A stretch of DNA of 10,897 nt from a bacterium (GTDB taxonomy: Bacteria > Auribacterota > JABMQX01), in NCBI GenBank assembly GCA_013203085.1, contig JABMQX010000441.1:1-10897 (forward strand), given 5' to 3'. Each line of letters opens with the position of its first letter. Position 1 is the first letter of the stretch. The translations under genes were made by a program, and so were the position numbers. The notes under the pieces were generated by a model, which saw only the letters and a program-made list of their open reading frames with translations, made no database searches and was not told where the DNA came from. Below, in pieces: positions 1-5,290 of the stretch.

Positions 1-14
1 ATATGGGGATGCAA

Positions 15-38
15 AACGCAGAAACGCAGAGATGCAGG
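15..38. repeat. 8-bp tandem repeat, about three copies
   Basis: Two exact copies of AACGCAGA (15-22 and 23-30) are followed by a degenerate copy, GATGCAGG (31-38). This is a short tandem array in non-coding DNA with no assigned function. Confidence 0.6.
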
Positions 39-92
39 GGGAGGGGATGATAGCGCAGGACGGCGATGGGCAGGGAGGAAACGAGGCGGGCC

Positions 93-116
93 GATTGCGG
101 ATTGCAGATTGCGGAT
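93..116. repeat. 7-bp tandem repeat, three copies
   Basis: Three adjacent copies read GATTGCG, GATTGCA and GATTGCG, followed by the first three bases of a fourth. The unit differs from the 8-bp repeat at 15-38, so the two arrays arose separately. No function can be assigned. Confidence 0.65.
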
Positions 117-130
117 GTTGGGATTCCCGG

Positions 131-167
131 TCCTGTTCTGACAGGATGAACGGGATGGACAGGAGGC
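131..167. repeat. Hairpin fused to a 9-bp tandem repeat
   Basis: TCCTGT (131-136) and ACAGGA (141-146) form a perfect 6-bp inverted repeat around a 4-base loop. The right arm also begins three 9-bp units, ACAGGATGA, ACGGGATGG and ACAGGAGGC (141-167). Arrays built on an ACAGGAT core are, as I recall, common in intergenic DNA of several bacterial groups, but I cannot search for that here. Confidence 0.55.
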
Positions 168-294
168 ACGGATCGCGGAATGGGGACCTGCATGGCGCTG
201 TGGGAGATGCTCGGCGGGGGGAATGCGAAATAGCCATTCTCTGCTGTGCCAACAATCTTGGAAACTCGGATTGAGGATATGGGGCTTTGTCATC

Positions 295-318
295 ATTTAG
301 GCAGCATTCTACCTAAAT
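295..318. repeat. Spaced inverted repeat, 7-bp arms
   Basis: ATTTAGG (295-301) and CCTAAAT (312-318) are perfect 7-bp inverted arms separated by 10 bases. The symmetry would suit a dimeric regulator's operator, a weak RNA hairpin, or the border of a mobile or repeat element. No gene start lies close by on either strand, so the operator reading is weak. Confidence 0.4.
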
Positions 319-428
319 TGCAGCCTTTTGTCAATGAAATGCCGGGGTGGCGTGCGGGTACGTTTCTGTGGCATGGAGGTCCGCTGTCTTGTCCCTGAAG
401 AACGGTATATTTGGGAGCGATGTATCAC

Positions 429-673
429 GCCCCTTGAGGGCTTTTGCATTTCATCACATGCTATTCCCAGGGCGTTGTCCTGGGCTATATTCTTGTGCCC
501 TTTCAGGGCGAAAAGAAGGACCCACCAAGCGGTACACGCTGTTCTCTTTCCGATTCAGTGCCGAGGTTTCACTTCCTCGGAGTGAGTAGTCGCCAAGGAA
601 GAAGCAGTATTTTTGGCTTCCTCCTGGTGGCATCTTGCCCATGGCCCTCCTGTTCACGGGCAGGAGGCCTGTG
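429..673. repeat. Cluster of hairpin-forming palindromes
   Basis: Several inverted repeats follow one another: GCCC/GGGC at 429-441; an 8-bp stem with a 3-base loop at 466-484, including one G-T pair; GCCCT/AGGGC with a 3-base loop at 497-509; CCGAGG/CCTCGG at 561-580; AGGAAG/CTTCCT at 596-622; and a 7-bp stem with a 5-base loop, including one G-T pair, at 655-673. Such density of stems in gene-free DNA is typical of interspersed REP-like elements or a structured RNA, and I favour a dispersed repeat. The stems are visible directly; the class of element is inference, and its strand and exact borders are not known. Confidence 0.55.
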
Positions 674-790
674 CCACGGGAGAGTTCCATGTGCAGACCG
701 GCGGGTCAGCATCTGAAACCGTCGCCACGCAAATGCAGCCACAGCCACGGTCCCATCACGGGTCGGGCGAAGCACCTTTCGGCGTTGAGG

Positions 791-2329
791 TTACTGCTTG
801 GGGGGGCTGTCGGCTTTGTCGGCAGGCGGGGCGTCGTGTTCGCCGGGGGCGACTTTTTCAATGAAAGCGACGGTGCTGTTGCTCTTCTTCAGGTAGGCGA
901 GGGCGACTCGCATGATGTCTTCTGCGGAGACTGCTTTCCACCGGTCGAGGGCTGTATTGATATGGCGCCAAGTGTCAATGGCTTCGTACAGGCCGATTCT
1001 CGCGGCCAGGCCACTGTTGGAGTCGAGTTGGGAGATAAAACTGGCTTCGAGGCGGTTTTTTGCTTTCTGCAACTCCCATGAGGAAACCGGCTTCACCTTC
1101 AACCGGTCCAGCTCGGCATAGATCACTTTCTCGACATCCTCGATGGTGTGGGGGGCTCTCGGCTCGGCGAAGATGTAGTAAAGGTTGGGGTATTTGCCTG
1201 GAGAATCTCCGGACCATATATCCACAGCTATCTGCAGTTCTTCAATCAACTTCCTGTAAAGGCGGGAGGTTCTTCCGGAGGAGAGGATTTGGGCGAGGAC
1301 GTCGAAGGCCGCTTGATCGGCGTGGGTCATAGGCACTTTGTGGAAGGCGATGCCAAGCTGGGGGTTGGCATCGAACTCGACGGCAACTCTTCTCTCTCCC
1401 TTCTGTTCCGGTTCGACCGTGACCGGCGCCGGAGGATCGGGCTGGGACGGGATGGAACCGAAGTACTTCTCAATCAAAGGAATAACTTTGTCCGCGTGGA
1501 CGTCCCCGACGAGACACACGACAGCCCTGTTGGGGGCGTAGTGAAGGGTGTAGAAATCTCGCACCTGCTCGCGGGTGAAGCTCTGCATGTCGGACATGGC
1601 CCCGATGACCAGCATCCCGTAAGGGTGGGTTGTATATGCAGCAGCTATCAACTGCTCGTAAAGGGCGCCTCCGGGGTTCGTCTCATAGCTCCATCGCCTT
1701 TCCTCCTGAATTACGTTTCGTTCCTGGTAGAACTGTCGGAAGACAGGATACCTCATGACATCCGATTGGATGGCACACCATAGCTCGAACCGATTGCTGG
1801 GGAGGCTCAGGAAGTAATTCGTCCAGTCGAATGATGTTGATGCGTTGATGCCGGCGGCGCCGTTCTCGGTGTAAACCTTGTCGGACTCGTTGCTAACGAT
1901 GAGCTTTCTGTGCTCGGCATCGAGCTCCTGGAAACGTTTTTGGAGCTTTTCGATGAGGGAGGGGCGTTTTTCCTTCCGTCGCGTCTCGGCGGCGAGCTGG
2001 CTCATCACGTCGTCCTTCTGGCGAATGATTTCGCTTTCGGCGGCGAAATCCTTGGTTCCGAGGGTTCGCGTTCCCTTGAACATGAGGTGCTCGATGAAAT
2101 GGGAGATGCCGGTACTGCCAGTGCTCTCATTGACGGAGCCGACGCGATAATAAATGCAGGCGGAGAATATGGGCACGCGGTGCCTTTCGAGGATCAAGAC
2201 TTTCAACCCGTTGGCGATCGTGTACTCCTTTACATCGAGACGTAAGCTTTCCCCGGCGCAGGGAGCGGCTACGCACGCGATCAGGAGCGCGGCAAATACC
2301 CACGATCGGCGAAGGAACGATTTTCTCAT
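791..2329 (-). CDS. Exported M16 (pitrilysin/insulinase-type) zinc metallopeptidase
   Basis: A 512-residue protein with the inverted zinc motif HFIEH (H77, E80, H81) followed by the second half, ERNVIQEE, where E210 matches the third zinc ligand and E203 the accompanying conserved glutamate. The C-terminal half-domain carries the family's SSGRTSRLYRKL region near residue 350. The N-terminus is an export signal: basic residues, then a short hydrophobic stretch. Cleavage could follow CAG near residue 26, or LIAC (16-19) could be a lipobox, so it is periplasmic or membrane-anchored. About 50 residues are inserted between the two zinc motifs compared with pitrilysin, as a charged, probably coiled-coil stretch (roughly 95-150). 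I chose the ATG at 2329 because it gives a clean signal peptide and overlaps the upstream stop codon as ATGA; the longer open frame up to 2521 would add a non-signal-like extension. M16B proteins often act with a second M16 subunit, and none is present here. Confidence 0.92.
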   Translation of the reverse strand: MRKSFLRRSWVFAALLIACVAAPCAGESLRLDVKEYTIANGLKVLILERHRVPIFSACIYYRVGSVNESTGSTGISHFIEHLMFKGTRTLGTKDFAAESEIIRQKDDVMSQLAAETRRKEKRPSLIEKLQKRFQELDAEHRKLIVSNESDKVYTENGAAGINASTSFDWTNYFLSLPSNRFELWCAIQSDVMRYPVFRQFYQERNVIQEERRWSYETNPGGALYEQLIAAAYTTHPYGMLVIGAMSDMQSFTREQVRDFYTLHYAPNRAVVCLVGDVHADKVIPLIEKYFGSIPSQPDPPAPVTVEPEQKGERRVAVEFDANPQLGIAFHKVPMTHADQAAFDVLAQILSSGRTSRLYRKLIEELQIAVDIWSGDSPGKYPNLYYIFAEPRAPHTIEDVEKVIYAELDRLKVKPVSSWELQKAKNRLEASFISQLDSNSGLAARIGLYEAIDTWRHINTALDRWKAVSAEDIMRVALAYLKKSNSTVAFIEKVAPGEHDAPPADKADSPPKQ

Positions 2330-3120
2330 TGCCCGGTCCCTTCTTTTGAGAGTCTCATTTCGATAGCCTTGGCATACCTCAGGAACCTCGAAAAAGCGGA
2401 AATAGCGCAGATAATCAAGCCGTGAACTCCGTCGAAGAGCCCTCCTTTTATGATGTACATTTCCAGAAACTTCACTATCGGGGCCACGACAAGAAGGGGA
2501 ACGGCAGCAGGGATGGAACAATTTGGGAGGCTGGCGGCAGTTATGGTGGAGTACTTGTCAACAGTCTTGAGATGTTCGGAGAGATTGGCGCACGGAAAAT
2601 GGTGTATCTCTCCCTTGAGCTTCCTGACTTTGCCGTTGGTGATGACTGTGTCGTGGGGCTCAAGGCCGCTAAAATGCCCTTTCTTCCTGTTGAAAAGGCG
2701 AAGTTTGTAATCCGGATACCAACCGCAGTGGTTTATCCATTTGCCGAGATAGAACACGTGCCTCTTTATGACATATCCTGACAAGTCATCAAAGCCCCTG
2801 GCAAACTCTTCGGCGATCTCATCTCGCAGCGCCGGAGAAACCCTTTCGTCCGCGTCGAGGGATAGGACCCAGTCGTATTTGACCTTCCCTAAGGTGAAGT
2901 TTTTCTGCGAGATGTTGCCCTCGTATTTGCGCTCGTAGATTCGTGATGTGTACTGGCGAGATATTTCGATGGTGCGATCCGTGCTGAAGGAGTCCACTAC
3001 CACTACGTCTTCACAAAAACTGAGACTCTCCAGGCAATCTCCGACATTGCGCTCCTCGTTGTAGGTGATGACGCAGCCGGAAATGGGCAGTTTTCGAGTA
3101 TTGTGAGATTTCTTTGCCAT
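2326..3120 (-). CDS. Family 2 glycosyltransferase, LPS core (WaaE/KdtX-like)
   Basis: A 264-residue GT-A enzyme expected to transfer a sugar from a nucleotide-sugar donor during lipopolysaccharide core or other surface-glycan synthesis, at the inner face of the cytoplasmic membrane. The N-terminus has the usual nucleotide-binding strand with YNEERN (20-25) and VVDSFSTD (41-48); the metal-binding DAD motif is at 89-91 in LSLDADERV. The C-terminal third (about 204-250) has a hydrophobic segment and the KGGLFDGVHG motif typical of the WaaE/beta-1,4-glucosyltransferase subgroup. The stop codon overlaps the start of the M16 peptidase gene by 4 bp (ATGA), so the two are probably translationally coupled. 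The ATG at 3120 has only a weak Shine-Dalgarno match (GGCGGG, 4 bases away), and no other usable in-frame start lies between it and an upstream stop. Sugar specificity cannot be read from sequence. Confidence 0.9.
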   Translation of the reverse strand: MAKKSHNTRKLPISGCVITYNEERNVGDCLESLSFCEDVVVVDSFSTDRTIEISRQYTSRIYERKYEGNISQKNFTLGKVKYDWVLSLDADERVSPALRDEIAEEFARGFDDLSGYVIKRHVFYLGKWINHCGWYPDYKLRLFNRKKGHFSGLEPHDTVITNGKVRKLKGEIHHFPCANLSEHLKTVDKYSTITAASLPNCSIPAAVPLLVVAPIVKFLEMYIIKGGLFDGVHGLIICAISAFSRFLRYAKAIEMRLSKEGTGQ

Positions 3121-3280
3121 GTACCCGCCGCTTTTCGGTTCGCAATTGGCTCCCTTGCCCGCTCCATCAAGAAGCGATTGGGAGATCGAGTGTCTATCTT
3201 GTGAAGAATTCTACCGGAAAAGAACACCATCGGAAAGGCCTTTCTCGGCGGCGAAGTCGCTCCCACCGGGAAAGAATGGC

Positions 3281-4051
3281 TCAGCGCCCCGAAACCTTCA
3301 CTCCTCGCTCTGAAAGGTATTCTTTGAGGTCGCGGATCGAAATCTCCCTGAAGTGGAAAACTGACGCCGCCAGTATGGCGGAGGCTTTTCCTTCGACTGC
3401 GGCGAGGTACATGTGTTCGAGCGTTCCTGCGCCGCCTGAGGCGATGATCGGCAGTCCAGTGGCTTCGGCCATTGCGCGGGTGATGGCGAGGTCGTAACCT
3501 GCCTTCGTTCCATCGGTGGCCTTGCTCGTGGGGAGAAGCTGCCCGGCGCCGAGTTCGGCGGCTTTTCGGGCGAAGTCAAGAGCATCGGAACCCGTCGCGG
3601 TGCGACCGCCATCAATGTACACTTCGTAGCTGGATGGGAGCTCCAGATTTCGATCAACGTCAATGGCGACGATGATTTTCTCCGATCCAAAACGCTTCGC
3701 CGCCTCGGAGATCAACGTGGGATTCCGAAAAGCGGCGCTGGAAATAGAGACTGCGGATGCCCCTGCGTCCACTATTCTGGCGATGTCCTCAAGTGAGGAG
3801 ATGCCTCCGCCGACGGTGACGGGGAGATTCACCGCGGAGACGACGTTTCTCACAACGTCCATGTGGGTCGTTCGGGCTTCCACCGTTGCAGTTATGTCCA
3901 GCATGGCGATCTCATCGGCGCCTTCTTCTTCGTAGATTTTGGCATTCTCCACGGGATCGCCAGCGTCCGTCAGGTCAACGAAGTGAACTCCTTTGACAAC
4001 CCTCCCATCTTTGAGATCGAGACAGGGAATAATCCTGACGTAATCAACCAT
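3281..4051 (-). CDS. hisF: Imidazole glycerol phosphate synthase subunit HisF (divergent)
   Basis: A 256-residue (beta/alpha)8 barrel, the usual HisF length. HisF is the cyclase half of the HisH-HisF enzyme, joining ammonia to PRFAR to give imidazole glycerol phosphate and AICAR in histidine synthesis. The catalytic aspartates are present: D12 in CLDLKDGRVVKG and D180 in TDGTKAGYD. Phosphate-binding GGGI (81-84) and SGGAG (205-209) are intact. Compared with Thermotoga maritima HisF, the ammonia-gate set R5/E46/K99/E167 reads R6/E47/A100/Q171, N103 reads S104, and the usual MDRDGT-type loop is KATDGT. No hisH or other his gene is in the window; the neighbours are a glycosyltransferase and a peptidase. 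A strong ribosome site, AGGAG, sits 8 bases before the ATG. It may be the housekeeping HisF in a scattered pathway or a paralogue like the HisF2 proteins of surface-sugar amidation. Family membership is certain, the exact role less so. Confidence 0.93.
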   Translation of the reverse strand: MVDYVRIIPCLDLKDGRVVKGVHFVDLTDAGDPVENAKIYEEEGADEIAMLDITATVEARTTHMDVVRNVVSAVNLPVTVGGGISSLEDIARIVDAGASAVSISSAAFRNPTLISEAAKRFGSEKIIVAIDVDRNLELPSSYEVYIDGGRTATGSDALDFARKAAELGAGQLLPTSKATDGTKAGYDLAITRAMAEATGLPIIASGGAGTLEHMYLAAVEGKASAILAASVFHFREISIRDLKEYLSERGVKVSGR

Positions 4052-4100
4052 CGTTCCAGCTCCTTTATCGCGAAGTCAATCTTTCATAATCCGAAGAAGC

Positions 4101-4129
4101 ATTATACGCAACACTACAGTCGTTGTACA
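4101..4129 (-). promoter_or_regulatory. Predicted sigma70-type promoter for the hisF operon
   Basis: On the minus strand a perfect -10 box, TATAAT (4101-4106), lies 17 bases from TGTACA (4124-4129), which matches the -35 consensus at four of six positions. Transcription would begin near 4094, giving a leader of about 43 bases before the hisF ATG with its AGGAG site. The box lies between the stop of the TIM-barrel gene and hisF, implying that hisF, the glycosyltransferase and the peptidase form their own transcription unit. Confidence 0.6.
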
Positions 4130-4152
4130 TTATCGCTTTTGGCGTCGGAGGC

Positions 4153-5181
4153 TCAGCCGATGAGTCTTCTGAGCATATCCCGGCCATGGGTGACGACGCC
4201 TTTCATGTCGGGGACGCCGTCCTGCTCGATGGTCAGGTAGCCGGAGTAGCCGATGTCTTTGAGAGCCTTCATAACCCCCGGATAATCCATGACACCCTCG
4301 CCGATGCCAACAAATCTCAACCCGACGCCGTCAATGTCGCGAATGTGCACATTGATGAGGTGGTCGGCAGCTTGATAGATGGCGAGAGGCGGGTATTCCC
4401 GCTGAAGCTGGATCCAGCCAATGTCGAGGTTCATGCCGAGGGCAGGGTCCTTGATTCTGTCCCATAGCAGCCGGAATGCCATTGAGTCGGGGGCGAGGGT
4501 ATGGGTGTGGTTTTCGAGTGAGAATCGAAGGCCGTTCGCCTTTGCCATCGCGGTGGCGGTTCGGATGGTCTCGACGAATTTCTCCCAGACGGCGTTGAAA
4601 TCGAATCCCTTGGGGATGTCAATGTGATACTTTACCTCCGGCTCGCCTTTGGTCACGGCGTAGTATCGCGGAAGGTATTCGCGGGGTCCCTTGAGCTCCC
4701 GTGCCCACGGGGCGACGATGTTGATGATCGGGGCGTTCAGCGCTGCGCCGATTTTGCAGCCCCGCTCGAAGACGCCCAGGCTGCGGTTCCGCTCATCATC
4801 ATCGAGACTGGACAGGCCCTCCACGGCGTACTGGAAGAGGACGAACTGGGAAACCTCGAGATGATATTTGTCGAGCTTTTTCCGGAGGCGAGAGAGGACA
4901 GGCTCCTTCCAATAAGTGTCGAGGTCTTCCGGCCGGGAAACGATGAGCTCAATTCCGTCGAATCCCATTTCGCCGATGATCTCGATAGGCTCATCCATTG
5001 GTGGACCGGCGCCTATTCCGCGGAAATTCCAGGAAACGCTGCCCACCTTCATTTTCTGGCCTTTTCGGGTCTTCGATGAGGATTCCGAGGCGAAACCTCG
5101 GGTCAGGGCAGAGGGCAAGAGTGCGGATGCCGCCGCTGCCTTGACGAAACTCCGTCGAGAAAGTTGCTCCTTCGAAGTCAT
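4153..5181 (-). CDS. Tat-exported sugar phosphate isomerase/epimerase-like TIM-barrel protein
   Basis: A 342-residue protein of the AP-endonuclease-2/xylose-isomerase-like superfamily. It starts with a twin-arginine signal, SRRSFVKAAAASALL (8-22), with probable cleavage near residue 31, so it should be exported folded with its metal. The barrel follows from about residue 44 (MKVGSVSWNF) and includes FDGIEL (74-79). Likely metal ligands on successive strands are E223 (SLENHTH), D253 (NLDIGW), H279 (NVHIRD) and E319 (LTIEQDG), the normal set for the fold. Substrate cannot be named: relatives include hydroxypyruvate isomerase, inosose dehydratase and sugar epimerases, and Tat-exported versions are common in carbohydrate-degrading bacteria. 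AGGAG lies 7 bases before the ATG. It is read divergently from the OPT transporter, 109 bp apart. Superfamily assignment is firm; enzymatic activity is inferred. Confidence 0.88.
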   Translation of the reverse strand: MTSKEQLSRRSFVKAAAASALLPSALTRGFASESSSKTRKGQKMKVGSVSWNFRGIGAGPPMDEPIEIIGEMGFDGIELIVSRPEDLDTYWKEPVLSRLRKKLDKYHLEVSQFVLFQYAVEGLSSLDDDERNRSLGVFERGCKIGAALNAPIINIVAPWARELKGPREYLPRYYAVTKGEPEVKYHIDIPKGFDFNAVWEKFVETIRTATAMAKANGLRFSLENHTHTLAPDSMAFRLLWDRIKDPALGMNLDIGWIQLQREYPPLAIYQAADHLINVHIRDIDGVGLRFVGIGEGVMDYPGVMKALKDIGYSGYLTIEQDGVPDMKGVVTHGRDMLRRLIG

Positions 5182-5238
5182 GGCATTTCTCCTTTCATTG
5201 CGATGGTTTCGCGTCGCAAAATGGTGCGCAATACGCGG

Positions 5239-5267
5239 TTGAAAAACTCCTTCTCGTCGAGTAGAAT
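5239..5267 (+). promoter_or_regulatory. Predicted sigma70-type promoter for the OPT gene
   Basis: TTGAAA (5239-5244) and TAGAAT (5262-5267) are separated by exactly 17 bases; each matches consensus at five of six positions. The predicted start near 5274 leaves a leader of only about 17 bases before the ATG at 5291, so the GAAGGA ribosome-binding candidate (5272-5277) would sit at the very 5' end of the message. Confidence 0.5.
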
Positions 5268-5290
5268 CAGCGAAGGATTCTCAAGATGTT

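Larger units (their letters stand above)
1..790. other. Gene-free, repeat-rich intergenic region
   Basis: No reading frame here resembles a protein family I recognise, and the short open frames on both strands overlap each other and run through hairpins and tandem repeats. The stretch instead holds three kinds of short tandem repeat in the first 170 bases, one spaced inverted repeat near position 300, and a series of hairpins between about 429 and 673. It lies downstream of the minus-strand M16 peptidase gene, whose stop codon is at 791-793. No strong hairpin plus T-run terminator for that gene is visible. The left end is cut by the window, so what flanks it is unknown. Confidence 0.7.

Noticed and set aside
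15..167. CRISPR array
   Set aside because: Repeat units are 7-9 bp and directly adjacent with no spacers, and no cas genes are present.
328..716. Overlapping short open frames (78-90 codons) on both strands in the left region
   Set aside because: They overlap each other in several frames, run through palindromes, lack ribosome sites and match no family I know; they look like by-products of a repeat element.
1148..1783. 211-codon open frame on the plus strand
   Set aside because: It is antisense to the M16 peptidase, which has clear catalytic motifs.
2330..2521. N-terminal extension of the M16 peptidase to an upstream ATG
   Set aside because: It would overlap the glycosyltransferase gene by almost 200 bp and bury the signal peptide; the ATG at 2329 with the ATGA overlap is far better.
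3121..3280. Small gene or separate promoter between hisF and the glycosyltransferase
   Set aside because: The gap shows no convincing promoter pair, ribosome site or conserved peptide; the 87-codon frame across it is a shadow of the glycosyltransferase.
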